Shown here: positions 36,172 to 44,426 of the stretch, in pieces | Layout of the letters: every line of letters starts with the position of its first letter | Numbering within the stretch: position 1 is the first letter of the stretch | From: RHLJ01 sp965222205 | Lineage (GTDB): Bacteria > Bacteroidota > Rhodothermia > Balneolales > Balneolaceae | NCBI GenBank assembly: GCA_965222205.1 | Contig: OZ244932.1 | Coordinates: 1,302,001-1,366,000, forward strand | Direction: 5' to 3' | Length of the DNA: 64,000 nt | Position numbers and translations under genes: made by a program | Notes under the pieces: model-generated | Database searches by the model: none | Told to the model about the DNA's origin: nothing | The model's input: only the letters and a program-made list of their open reading frames with translations

Positions 36172-37662
36172 ATGACAGAACAATCTTCGGAACGGTTTTC
36201 ATCTAAACTCGGGCTTATTCTCAGTGTTCTGGGGATTGCAATAGGAACAGGTAATATCTGGAGGTTTCCCCGAATTGCAGCCCAAAATGGAGGAGAGGAG
36301 GGAGCCGGAGCTTTTTTGGTGGCATGGCTGTGCTTTTTAATCCTGTGGTCTATCCCATTAATCATCGCGGAATATGGCATCGGTAGAAATGGAAGAAAAG
36401 GGATTATCGGATCATTTTCGAAACTAATTGGAGAAAAGAAAGGATGGATGGGCGGGTTCATTGGTTTTGTAGCTACCGCCATTATGTTCTATTACAGCGT
36501 TGTTGCCGGATGGTGTTTGTACTATTTATTTCAGTCAGTTGGTGTCGGGTTGCCCGATACCTACGAAGCGTCGTTACTGGTATGGGACTCATTTCACGCC
36601 AATGGATTACCGGTTTTATTTCATGCAGTAATCATGTTTTTCGGGGCCATTGTTGTTTTGAAAGGAATATCGTCTATAGAGCGTGTTAATAAGGTATTGA
36701 TTCCATCTTTGCTTGTCGTTTTGATCGTCTCTTTAGCTAAAGCTCTGAGCCTGGAAGGTAGTGGATCTGGAATTTCTTATTTGTTTACTCCTGACTGGAG
36801 TACGTTAAAAAGTCCGCAAATATGGCTTGAAGCTCTCACCCAAAATGCCTGGGATACTGGTGCTGCATGGGGCCTAATCCTAACCTATGGCGCTTATATG
36901 AGAAAGTCCGATGATGTTACTATAAGTGCTTTTCAGACTGGTATAGGAAACAATATGATTTCGCTGTTAGCAGCTGTGATCATTTTCTCTACTGTGTTTG
37001 GTACGCTCGGATCAACAATGAGCAATTCAGAGATTCTGGATGTGATGAAAACATCAGGTCCTGCGAGCACCGGATTAACGTTTATCTGGATGCCACAACT
37101 ATTTGCATCCATGACCGGTGGAGGATTGTTTTCAGTGTTATTTTTTCTTGGGTTAACCTTTGCCGCTTTCAGTTCGTTAATCTCTATGATTGAATTGGCT
37201 GTAAAAGTATTCGTGGATACTGGTATGAGCCGTAAAAAAGCTACATTATTTATTTCAGGAGCTGGTTTTGCTTTCGGTATCCCTTCTGCCTTAAATCTAA
37301 CGTTCTTTGCAAATCAGGATTTTGTTTGGGGAGTAGGCCTCATGGTCTCAGGTGCGTTTATATCTTATGCTGTTATTAGTTACGGTGCAGATAAATTCAG
37401 ACTGAATCTGGTTAATTCAGAAGAAAGTAAAACCAAATTAGGTTCCTGGTGGACGATTATTATTCGTTATATCGTCCCCATTGAAGTAATTACATTATTA
37501 TTTTGGTGGATGTATCTCAGCGCTACCGAATATGCCCCTGATACCTGGTACAATCCGTTTGATCCATTTTCTGTAGCTACCGTTATTGGTCAGTGGGTAA
37601 TCGCTTTAGGGATTGTCTATTTATTCAACAAAAAACTGATCTCTAAAAAGGCAGCATCATGA
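36172..37662 (+). CDS. Sodium-dependent transporter (NSS/SNF family)
   Basis: 496 residues, about 12 membrane segments. The first helix has the NSS sodium/substrate motif LGIAIGTGNIWRFPRIAAQNGGEEGAGAFL; the sixth helix region has GAAWGLILTYGAYM. It moves an amino acid or similar compound using sodium. Its stop overlaps (ATGA) the ATG of the next, frameshifted gene, suggesting a transporter-hydrolase pair. Confidence 0.92.
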   Translation: MTEQSSERFSSKLGLILSVLGIAIGTGNIWRFPRIAAQNGGEEGAGAFLVAWLCFLILWSIPLIIAEYGIGRNGRKGIIGSFSKLIGEKKGWMGGFIGFVATAIMFYYSVVAGWCLYYLFQSVGVGLPDTYEASLLVWDSFHANGLPVLFHAVIMFFGAIVVLKGISSIERVNKVLIPSLLVVLIVSLAKALSLEGSGSGISYLFTPDWSTLKSPQIWLEALTQNAWDTGAAWGLILTYGAYMRKSDDVTISAFQTGIGNNMISLLAAVIIFSTVFGTLGSTMSNSEILDVMKTSGPASTGLTFIWMPQLFASMTGGGLFSVLFFLGLTFAAFSSLISMIELAVKVFVDTGMSRKKATLFISGAGFAFGIPSALNLTFFANQDFVWGVGLMVSGAFISYAVISYGADKFRLNLVNSEESKTKLGSWWTIIIRYIVPIEVITLLFWWMYLSATEYAPDTWYNPFDPFSVATVIGQWVIALGIVYLFNKKLISKKAAS

Positions 37663-37690
37663 AAAAAGTGATATTTATTTTTTATTGATG
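37659..37690 (+). pseudogene. Out-of-frame signal-peptide start of the creatininase-like gene
   Basis: The ATG at 37659 overlaps the transporter stop as ATGA and reads MKKVIFIFY then stop. Adding one T to the six-T run at 37678-37683 would give MKKVIFIFLLMISSGVLLAQ, a standard signal peptide that continues in frame with the downstream enzyme. The base is missing, so the natural start is disconnected: a real frameshift, slippage-dependent expression, or a sequencing error. Confidence 0.75.
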
Positions 37691-38479
37691 ATTTCCAGTG
37701 GGGTATTATTAGCCCAGAACAATCCATCTACCAGGGAAATGAATTTCATAAACTGGATGGAATTCGTTGAATTTGTACCCCATCAACTTGAGACCGTATT
37801 ACTTCCCGTTGGCACTCTTGAACCGCACGGCGTAATTCCGAACGGAGCGGATAATATAGCACCGGAAAGAATGGCAAGAGAATTTGCAGAGCCTTTGAAT
37901 GCTATGATTGCACCAACTTTAAATTATGGAGTAACCGGTAGTTTAAAAGGGTATCCGGGAGCGTTTGCAATTTCAGAAGAATCGTACAGAGGATTTGTAG
38001 GAGATACTATAACCGGGCTGGCAGAAAATCGTTTTAAAAATATCATAGTATTGAATGGGCACGGCGGCCCTCAGACAGCGATTTTGCAGTCCATTGCAAA
38101 TGAGCTATCGCAAGAGCTTAGAGTTCGGATTTTAATCATTAATTGGTGGAGTGTAGTTTCAGAAGATACTTTTGCTGTTTTTGGAGAGAATGGGGGACAC
38201 AGTGGAAATAATGAAACGGCGTATATTCAGGCCATTGTCCCTGAGCACATTCATAAAGACAGGTACTCAGGAAAAGAAATGACCACAGCATACCCTTCGG
38301 GATCAACATGGTCAGCCTATCCATTTCCATCTTCAATTGGTTTGTACGAAGAAGGTCAGGGTTATCCAACTTTTGACGAAGAACAGGCCCAGGAATACTA
38401 TGAAAGGGTAAATAAAAGGGTGTTAGATTTGATAGAGGATGTGATCTTAAAATGGGACCTCGGAAAGCTATACAGATAA
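37685..38479 (+). CDS. Creatininase family protein (exported form, start disrupted)
   Basis: 264 readable residues beginning with the tail of a signal peptide (MMISSGVLLAQ from TTG 37685). The metal-binding creatininase fold is seen in LLPVGTLEPHGVIPNGADNIAPERMA (Glu, His and Asp ligands), NGHGGPQTAI and GGHSGNNETAYIQAI (Glu). Family members hydrolyse cyclic amides such as creatinine or formamides. The true start is probably at 37659, one base out of frame. Convergent with the next gene, 6 bases apart. Confidence 0.85.
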   Translation: MMISSGVLLAQNNPSTREMNFINWMEFVEFVPHQLETVLLPVGTLEPHGVIPNGADNIAPERMAREFAEPLNAMIAPTLNYGVTGSLKGYPGAFAISEESYRGFVGDTITGLAENRFKNIIVLNGHGGPQTAILQSIANELSQELRVRILIINWWSVVSEDTFAVFGENGGHSGNNETAYIQAIVPEHIHKDRYSGKEMTTAYPSGSTWSAYPFPSSIGLYEEGQGYPTFDEEQAQEYYERVNKRVLDLIEDVILKWDLGKLYR

Positions 38480-38485
38480 TACTTT

Positions 38486-39013
38486 CTAAGAATCCATTTT
38501 TGATTCCATCCGTTGCAGAGATTCCCTGATATCTTTAAGTACCTGAACCATCGATTCAGATTCATCCGAACCTGAAGAAGTATTATCGGTGACTTTATCT
38601 CTCTGATCAAAAACCATTTGTCGAAATTCATGGGCATCAACAACTCCAATCAGGCTTAGATCAGCGCCACCAGAAGCTGAATTCCCTGCAGTTTCTATTT
38701 TGAGAATACTAAGTCCAAGCTTTTTAAGAAGCGGACCCTCTTTAAAAGTTAAATCCTGAATTTTATCTAATGGGATAGTTTTCTCAGTTTGAACGATAAA
38801 TCCTTTTTTGAAACGCAGCGACCGTGAGGTAAGTTCGCATTCAAGTCGTTCGTAATATTTATTAATAAAGATAGGTGCGATAATTAACCAAAAGGGGATG
38901 AACGGAATGGTGAAAATCATAATCAGCATCATGAAAATCCCATAAAGATTTAAATACGTTTTCAATCTTGGATTGAATTCAGCTTTTTTTAGAACAACTG
39001 CTTTTTGGCTCAT
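38486..39013 (-). CDS. PH-domain (bPH2/YdbS-like) membrane protein
   Basis: 175 residues from ATG 39013; the open frame extends to a TTG at 39046, which lies inside the upstream gene's terminator. Two hydrophobic segments (about 25-55), then a bacterial pleckstrin-homology domain (CELTSRSLRFKKGFIVQTEKTIPLDKIQDLTFKEGPLLKKLGLSILKIETAG). The C-terminus is charged and helical. Function unknown. Confidence 0.87.
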   Translation of the reverse strand: MSQKAVVLKKAEFNPRLKTYLNLYGIFMMLIMIFTIPFIPFWLIIAPIFINKYYERLECELTSRSLRFKKGFIVQTEKTIPLDKIQDLTFKEGPLLKKLGLSILKIETAGNSASGGADLSLIGVVDAHEFRQMVFDQRDKVTDNTSSGSDESESMVQVLKDIRESLQRMESKMDS

Positions 39014-39032
39014 TTCGAAAATTTGGTTAAAT

Positions 39033-39058
39033 AAAAAAAGGCGCAATGAATGCGCCTT
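39033..39058 (-). terminator. Rho-independent terminator of msrB
   Basis: On the minus strand AAGGCGCA, a 5-base loop and TGCGCCTT are followed by TTTTTTT-A. It lies 30 bases past the msrB stop and covers the TTG at 39046, excluding that TTG as a start for the PH-domain gene. Confidence 0.88.
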
Positions 39059-39087
39059 AGATACTATTTTTTGAAATAAAAAGGAAT

Positions 39088-39654
39088 TTAGTTTTGAGCT
39101 ACTTCAGGAAGTTTATCCCGGTCTAAGAGTTTCATGGCAGCAGAATTCATACAATATCGTAAATTGGTAGGCTGAGGGCCATCATCAAAAACATGACCGA
39201 GATGACCACCACAGTTAGAACAAACGATTTCAGTACGTGTCATAAAGAGACTTTTGTCCTCTAGTTCAACAACTAAAGAATCGTCAATAGGTTTCCAGAA
39301 ACTTGGCCAGCCAGTCCCACTTTTGTACTTGTGTTTAGAATCGTACAGTTTTTGGCCACATCCCGCACATACATATATTCCATCTTTTTTTGAATCGAAA
39401 TACTCATTTACATAAGGAAACTCGGTTCCTTTTTTTCGAAGTATTCTATACTGGGAAGAGGTAAGGATTTCTTTCCATTCCGCCTCTGTTTTTTTATAAG
39501 GAAACTCAGGTACTGTATCCATGACCATTTCGTAATTAGCTAACGTATGTGAATGAATCTCTGATAGCTCTTCTGACTGAACAGAAGTATTATTTAAAGT
39601 TAAGATGACCAGTACCGCACTTAAGCTCACTGATGATATAAGAAATAGTTTCAT
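39088..39654 (-). CDS. msrB: Peptide-methionine (R)-S-oxide reductase, exported
   Basis: 188 residues: signal peptide or anchor (1-26), then a MsrB domain with two zinc CxxC pairs (VCAGCGQKLY and CSNCGGHLGHVFDDGP), GTGWPSFW and the catalytic cysteine in RYCMNSAAM. It repairs R-methionine sulfoxide in envelope proteins. Followed by its own terminator. Confidence 0.95.
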   Translation of the reverse strand: MKLFLISSVSLSAVLVILTLNNTSVQSEELSEIHSHTLANYEMVMDTVPEFPYKKTEAEWKEILTSSQYRILRKKGTEFPYVNEYFDSKKDGIYVCAGCGQKLYDSKHKYKSGTGWPSFWKPIDDSLVVELEDKSLFMTRTEIVCSNCGGHLGHVFDDGPQPTNLRYCMNSAAMKLLDRDKLPEVAQN

Positions 39655-39749
39655 AATAAAAGTTTTTATTTTTTCAACAGCTTAAAAGTAGTTAATCATT
39701 CCAACTGGAAACTACCTCACGAAACTATAACATATTTAACTATCCAATA

Positions 39750-41222
39750 TTACCAATCTCTACCCCAACCCCAGTCGTTATCGAAATCATCGCTAATTAG
39801 TGGTAAATCCTTCTGATGAAGAAGTCGAATTCCTATTGTTAAACCAACCCAAAACCGATACTGTCGACCTTTTCTCTCTGGAGACCACAAGCTATACCAA
39901 GTGTAATCATTTGATTCATCAACGCGTGTTACCTGCATGTTTATGGAAGGGCCTCCATATAATGAAAGACCATTTGCAAAGCGGTTTCCAACTAAATATT
40001 TATAGGTATAAATCCGGTTCTTAGTTTTAGACCATTCTCCTTCAAAGTGATGATGAACACTAAACTCCTGATTAACAAAAAGGGTGGTACTTTCAATGTT
40101 TTCAAAAGAATCCTGAATGTTTTTCTCCAAACCAATTGCTAAACCCAAACGATAGACATTGCGGTCAAGCAAGGTATTATATCCAAACAGAAAAGCATTA
40201 TACACACGATAGGTTCCGGTGGTTATACCAATTTCAGTGAAACCTGCATCAGAGAATCGTACATCAAAGTTTTTACGACCATTGCCATAAATGCTTAACA
40301 AACCAACCGGAGCTCCTTGAAATTCTTTGGCAATGTTTATGATTCCAACTTGCAATCCCACGGCTTCTTCAGCAATGTTTACCGCTGCAACCTGAAGTCC
40401 CTGCATAGATCTTGCAAAGTTACCGATACCAGCTGCAGCAAGCCCCTCAATATTTTCACTAACATTGAAACCTCCAGAGGCAAGTAATCCACTTGCATTG
40501 CCCTTAGAATAATTAATTATACCTGAAGTCAATAAACCCTCTATATATCCTCCGGAAATATTAGCAATCCCGGCGGCTTGTAAGCCCGATATTCCATCTT
40601 CTGCATAGTTGAACCCAGCTGCGGCCTGTAATCCTTCCACATTATCTCCAGCGAAATTGAAAAGGCCAGCGGCTTGTAAGCCAGAAATATCATGTTTAGT
40701 ATAGTTAAAAAGACCACTTGCCTGAAGGCCTTCTATGTCACGACCACTAATATTAGCAAGCCCTGCAGCTTGCAATCCCGATGAGCCTCTTTCAGAATAG
40801 TTAATACCCCCGGTTACATTAATTCCTTCAAGTGCATCGTTCGAATAATTAACAACCCCTGAAAACTGAACTCCAGACATATCATCTTTTGAGTAATTAG
40901 CCAAGCCGGCAAAGTTTACACCCGCCATATCACCTCGGGTAGCATTTACTAAGCCTGCTAACTGAAAGCCATAAGAGTAGAATTTGGTGTAGTTGAATAA
41001 GGCTCCAACTTCATAACCATCTAGTGCACCATGGTAACCCGCAATTAAATTAATAGAGTATTTTGCTGAATAATTGAGTGTCTTTGCTCCATTTGTACTG
41101 ATGGGAGGGATGAGGGTTACTCTCCATTTTCGGTACTCGATATAATCATCAGAATCTTGTGCAAGTGCAGAAAATGAAAGCAAAAGAGAAAGCCCTAACA
41201 GCCACGTAATTTTTTTTCGCAT
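39750..41222 (-). CDS. LA_2272-like surface protein with 16-residue repeats
   Basis: 490 residues with a signal peptide (ending SALAQ). Residues about 68-318 consist of some 16 tandem 16-residue repeats with consensus S-G-L-Q-A-A-G-L-x-N-x-x-x-x-x-I (for example SGLQAAGLANISGRDI, EGLQASGLFNYTKHDI). Repeats near the end shorten to 14-15 residues. The flanks look like beta-barrel strands (YGGPSINMQVTRVD..., RQYRFWVGLTIGIRLL). The repeats probably stack as a beta-solenoid. Matches proteins named after Leptospira LA_2272 (recalled). Outer-membrane or surface location is inferred. Confidence 0.82.
   Translation of the reverse strand: MRKKITWLLGLSLLLSFSALAQDSDDYIEYRKWRVTLIPPISTNGAKTLNYSAKYSINLIAGYHGALDGYEVGALFNYTKFYSYGFQLAGLVNATRGDMAGVNFAGLANYSKDDMSGVQFSGVVNYSNDALEGINVTGGINYSERGSSGLQAAGLANISGRDIEGLQASGLFNYTKHDISGLQAAGLFNFAGDNVEGLQAAAGFNYAEDGISGLQAAGIANISGGYIEGLLTSGIINYSKGNASGLLASGGFNVSENIEGLAAAGIGNFARSMQGLQVAAVNIAEEAVGLQVGIINIAKEFQGAPVGLLSIYGNGRKNFDVRFSDAGFTEIGITTGTYRVYNAFLFGYNTLLDRNVYRLGLAIGLEKNIQDSFENIESTTLFVNQEFSVHHHFEGEWSKTKNRIYTYKYLVGNRFANGLSLYGGPSINMQVTRVDESNDYTWYSLWSPERKGRQYRFWVGLTIGIRLLHQKDLPLISDDFDNDWGWGRDW
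40270..41020 (-). repeat. 48-base tandem repeat tract within the surface protein gene
   Basis: DNA counterpart of the 16-residue protein repeats. The units are diverged at the nucleotide level, with silent changes, which suggests an old expansion under selection rather than a recent one. Confidence 0.75.
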
Positions 41223-41299
41223 AGTGAAGAAATAATTGATCGCAATTAATTTCGAAACTACTACGAGTGTAACGCTAAAAGTTTCAGTAAGAAAAAGAC

Positions 41300-41824
41300 T
41301 TATCTGTTATTAAGATCGGGGAAACGATCGTCTAATGTTTCATTCCAGAATTCCATCTCATTAATGCTTTCAAGAAGTTCTTCATAGGAGCCTTTGATCT
41401 TTACAGACTCAATTTTATCGCCTTGAACAATTTGGTTCACCACACCCTGATCTTCTTCCGACTCAACTTCTCCAAAAATGGAATGCCTGCCATCCAACCA
41501 TGGAGTGGGTACATGAGTAATAAAAAACTGGCTGCCATTTGTTCCGGGTCCGGCATTTGCCATTGAAAGTTTACCGGGTTCATTGTGTATTAATTCAGGA
41601 TGAAACTCATCTTCAAAAACATAGCCGGGACCACCGCGTCCATCTCCACTGGGACAGCCACCTTGAACCATAAAATCATTAATCACTCTATGAAAATTTA
41701 AACCATCGTAATACCCTCGGGTAGCCAGGTTTACGAAGTTAGCGACTGTTTTTGGTGTCTTTTCATCAAAAAGAGTAATGTTAATAGTTCCTTTTGAAGT
41801 ATTCAATATTGCTTTAAGTGACAT
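41300..41824 (-). CDS. Cyclophilin-type peptidyl-prolyl isomerase
   Basis: 174 residues without signal peptide. Cyclophilin core motifs: NFHRVINDFMVQGGCPSGDGRGGPGYVFEDEF, LSMANAGPGTNGSQFFITHVPTPWLDGRHSIFGEV. The active-site Arg (FHRV) and Phe/Gln positions are conserved. Cytosolic foldase; its start is 2 bases after the PagL-like stop, so both share a transcript. Confidence 0.95.
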   Translation of the reverse strand: MSLKAILNTSKGTINITLFDEKTPKTVANFVNLATRGYYDGLNFHRVINDFMVQGGCPSGDGRGGPGYVFEDEFHPELIHNEPGKLSMANAGPGTNGSQFFITHVPTPWLDGRHSIFGEVESEEDQGVVNQIVQGDKIESVKIKGSYEELLESINEMEFWNETLDDRFPDLNNR

Positions 41825-41826
41825 AA

Positions 41827-42432
41827 TTAGATAGCTATTTGAGTTGAAATAAAAATGAAATTGGAATCAATTCCGGGATTTTCGCTTCCTGTTTGAGCAT
41901 TAGAAATATGATGAAATTTATAACCCAATAAAAAAGAAAGCGATTGATTGGATTTAAAAATCAGTCCGGGACTAAGCGCAAAAGTATAGTTAAGTCTTCT
42001 GCCTTTATCTGTGGGGAATTTTTTATCAATAAGCACGAATCCAGCGGCTGTGTTTAATACAAATCCAATATTGGTATGTAGTTTCTTTTGGAGTTCAAAT
42101 CCGACCGGAGATATCCCAAGCCCTCTAACCATATCTCTTTTTGAACCTTCATCCCGTTTAGGATAGTGATATTTAATAAATGGAGTAACACTCACTAAAT
42201 ATATAAGTGGAAAAGATTCAACAGCCCATTTTGATTTTTGTCCATAACTGAGCTGAATTGCTAGCGTCTGGCTATCGGGAGTTTTACCTAACAGAATAAT
42301 AGATTGAGGAGAGTAGGCTGATGTTACCCGAAAAAAAGAACTTTGGTTAAAAAATGAATTATCCTGAGCGAGTAATGATACAGAAAACAGAAAGGAGAGT
42401 AGCAAAACAACACAACTTTTCGGGATAAACAT
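41827..42432 (-). CDS. PagL-like lipid A acyloxyacyl hydrolase
   Basis: 201 residues from ATG 42432 with a signal peptide. The C-terminal FHHISNAQTGSENPGIDSNFIFI contains the PagL catalytic His-Ser pair and NPG turn; the rest shows barrel strands. PagL removes the 3-O acyl chain of lipid A in the outer membrane. It is followed closely by the cyclophilin gene. Confidence 0.8.
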   Translation of the reverse strand: MFIPKSCVVLLLSFLFSVSLLAQDNSFFNQSSFFRVTSAYSPQSIILLGKTPDSQTLAIQLSYGQKSKWAVESFPLIYLVSVTPFIKYHYPKRDEGSKRDMVRGLGISPVGFELQKKLHTNIGFVLNTAAGFVLIDKKFPTDKGRRLNYTFALSPGLIFKSNQSLSFLLGYKFHHISNAQTGSENPGIDSNFIFISTQIAI

Positions 42433-42461
42433 CAAGGGATTATAATGGAATTAATTTTCAC

Positions 42462-42797
42462 TTAAGGTTTTTGAGATCCCTTTCTTTTTTTATTCGGATT
42501 TTGAATGGTGGAGAGTACCCAAATCAGCGTCCACGCTCCTGTTAAGTAGTAATTCTTAGAATAGACCAGAGTAATGATTATTAGCACGTAGATAAGATGG
42601 TAAAACCAATCCGGAACTGATGTTTTTTTCGCTCTAATCTGAAGAAAATCAACAAAAAAGAAAAGGATTTTACTGAGCAATAAAATCCCGGTATAGACCC
42701 AAATTACTACATAGAGTACATCGTAGGCAGTGAAAGCAAAAATAATTATTAAAAAGACAGAGAGTATGTCTAAGAGAGCTTCTTTAACCCAATTCAT
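42462..42797 (-). CDS. Hypothetical small membrane protein
   Basis: 111 residues with three or four hydrophobic segments and a basic C-terminal tail (NPNKKRKGSQKP). No family recognised. It lies 5 bases downstream of the cold-shock gene and is probably in the same transcript. Confidence 0.7.
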   Translation of the reverse strand: MNWVKEALLDILSVFLIIIFAFTAYDVLYVVIWVYTGILLLSKILFFFVDFLQIRAKKTSVPDWFYHLIYVLIIITLVYSKNYYLTGAWTLIWVLSTIQNPNKKRKGSQKP

Positions 42798-42802
42798 AAA
42801 GG

Positions 42803-43045
42803 TTAAAAAAGATCAGAGTCTTCGTTTTTCTCTATGAGTGAAACATCTCTGGCAAGAAGTCCTTTTTCTCCATTGTCGAGGATAAACTCAACTTTTTCAC
42901 CACGTTTTAATTTCTTAAAACCTTCTGAGTTTATTTCTGAATAATGAACGAAAATCTCTTCTTCCTGATCAGAACTAATAAAACCATAACCTTTAATGTT
43001 ATGGAACCACTTCACTGTACCTGTATGTTTTGAATTCGACGACAT
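42803..43045 (-). CDS. Cold-shock domain protein
   Basis: 80 residues, one OB-fold with RNP motifs GTVKWFHNIKGYGFISSD and EIFVHYSEI, then KRGEKVEFILDNGEKGLLARDVSL. Binds single-stranded nucleic acid. The 100-base upstream region to 43146 is AT-rich and may be its leader. Slightly longer than CspA because of an acidic C-terminus. Confidence 0.95.
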   Translation of the reverse strand: MSSNSKHTGTVKWFHNIKGYGFISSDQEEEIFVHYSEINSEGFKKLKRGEKVEFILDNGEKGLLARDVSLIEKNEDSDLF

Positions 43046-43146
43046 GATGTTAATTCTTGTTTACCAACCCGATTAAGCAAGCATATTAAATAAAGCGCTA
43101 TTTCTCCATGTATTCAAGTAAAAAAATAAATTTCAATAACTAAATA

Positions 43147-43731
43147 CTAACGCGCATAGATATTTGTGATCCACAGAATGGTATTATTAAGCTGATCACC
43201 GGTTCTTTTTTTAATCTCAGATTTCCAGGGGTAATTGTTTTCAAATTCAACGTCAACGATAAATCCTTCTATCTGAATGATATTTCCTTTTCGTAAGCTT
43301 TTAATTTTTTTATCAATTTCTTCAGTTGAAGCCATTAAATGCCAGAGATTAATCTGGCTGAATATTTGATTCAAAGGAATTGGTGGTTTTGAATAACCTA
43401 AATCGAAATACCTGTCTTCCAGTTTAAACCGAAGGTGTTCAATATTTCGCTCGTCAGACATTTCTTTCCATCCAACTAACACATCAACAGGAGAATGTTG
43501 AGATTTACCATCAAAAAAATATCGTTTTTTTTCGAGAACACGAACCTCGCCTGATATTTTTCTGAGAGGTATTACCTCGGCAGACTTAAACTCGAACGGC
43601 TTTTCCCATCCAATGCGTTCAATATCAGGTTGATTGGGGGCAACTTCGCCCGGACCATGATTAACCGGGAAAACAGACCATAAGTAAAAACCTGAAAATG
43701 CTACTATACTCAGCAGTATAAACCTCAGCAT
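43147..43731 (-). CDS. Hypothetical single-span membrane protein
   Basis: 194 residues. One N-terminal hydrophobic segment (1-20), then a soluble, probably periplasmic part with many beta-like strands and a C-terminal GNIIQIEGFIVDVEFENNYPWKSEIKKRTGD...NTILWITNIYAR that looks like a small OB-type or nuclease-like fold. No named family. Same strand as the next upstream exported protein. Confidence 0.7.
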   Translation of the reverse strand: MLRFILLSIVAFSGFYLWSVFPVNHGPGEVAPNQPDIERIGWEKPFEFKSAEVIPLRKISGEVRVLEKKRYFFDGKSQHSPVDVLVGWKEMSDERNIEHLRFKLEDRYFDLGYSKPPIPLNQIFSQINLWHLMASTEEIDKKIKSLRKGNIIQIEGFIVDVEFENNYPWKSEIKKRTGDQLNNTILWITNIYAR

Positions 43732-43798
43732 TACCTTCTCCTTTTTTATTAAAGGAGTACGAATGAATATATAATGTTACAAGTTTGTAGAAAGAACG

Positions 43799-44296
43799 CT
43801 AAGATTTAGCGCTCTCAGTAAACGTAAAAATAAAAGCTTCAAGATCTTCTACATAAAAATTGTCTAACGCTTTTGTGCCACTGTAAGAATAGATGTCTTC
43901 GAAACCGATGTTAGATTTATTTTTGTACTGGAAGCTGAGCTTACCATTTTTGAAATTGATGTTTTTAATATCATCAAAATTATATTCCAGTCGGTTTGAC
44001 TCCAGATAAGAAACAGAACCAACTATAAAATTACCTTCTGAGTCTTCGAAGTTTTGATGATCAACTTCATATTTAGTTTGAAACGACAGATTGGCTATCA
44101 AGCGTGCGTTTTCACTAAAAGTCATGTAGATGCTATTATTAGTAATGCCTAACCGGACTTCATTAAACTTGTCGGCTATTTCCAGAATTGGTTTTTCATT
44201 TTCGGGAGCTTTATCTATAGAATCAGAAGCCAAGAGTGTGCCGGAAGTAAGAAATAGCACTAATAAGAGTGGATACTTAGTCGCTGATATATTCAT
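43799..44296 (-). CDS. Hypothetical exported protein
   Basis: 165 residues with a signal peptide (MNISATKYPLLLVLFLTSGTLLAS). The mature part is mostly beta-strand (NSIYMTFSENARLIANLSFQTKYEVDHQNF, IKNINFKNGKLSFQYKNKSNIGF). No family recognised. Divergent from the exopolysaccharide operon across a 130-base promoter region, 44297-44426. Confidence 0.7.
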   Translation of the reverse strand: MNISATKYPLLLVLFLTSGTLLASDSIDKAPENEKPILEIADKFNEVRLGITNNSIYMTFSENARLIANLSFQTKYEVDHQNFEDSEGNFIVGSVSYLESNRLEYNFDDIKNINFKNGKLSFQYKNKSNIGFEDIYSYSGTKALDNFYVEDLEAFIFTFTESAKS

Positions 44297-44426
44297 GATA
44301 AATGCATTTTTTTACTAAAAATCTTAAAACTATCTTAGGTTTGACGTTTTTAATATCAATTTAGTTTCAAGGTACGTAAAGATTCTCTAGATTATAAAGA
44401 GCTTAAGGTGTACTAATTTTATTTAA

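Noticed and set aside
39014..39046. Longer N-terminus of the PH-domain protein from TTG 39046
   Set aside because: The TTG sits inside the msrB terminator; ATG 39013 starts the conserved part.
40270..41020. CRISPR-like array
   Set aside because: The regular 48-base period comes from an in-frame protein repeat with diverged units and no spacers. No CRISPR array or cas gene was seen anywhere.
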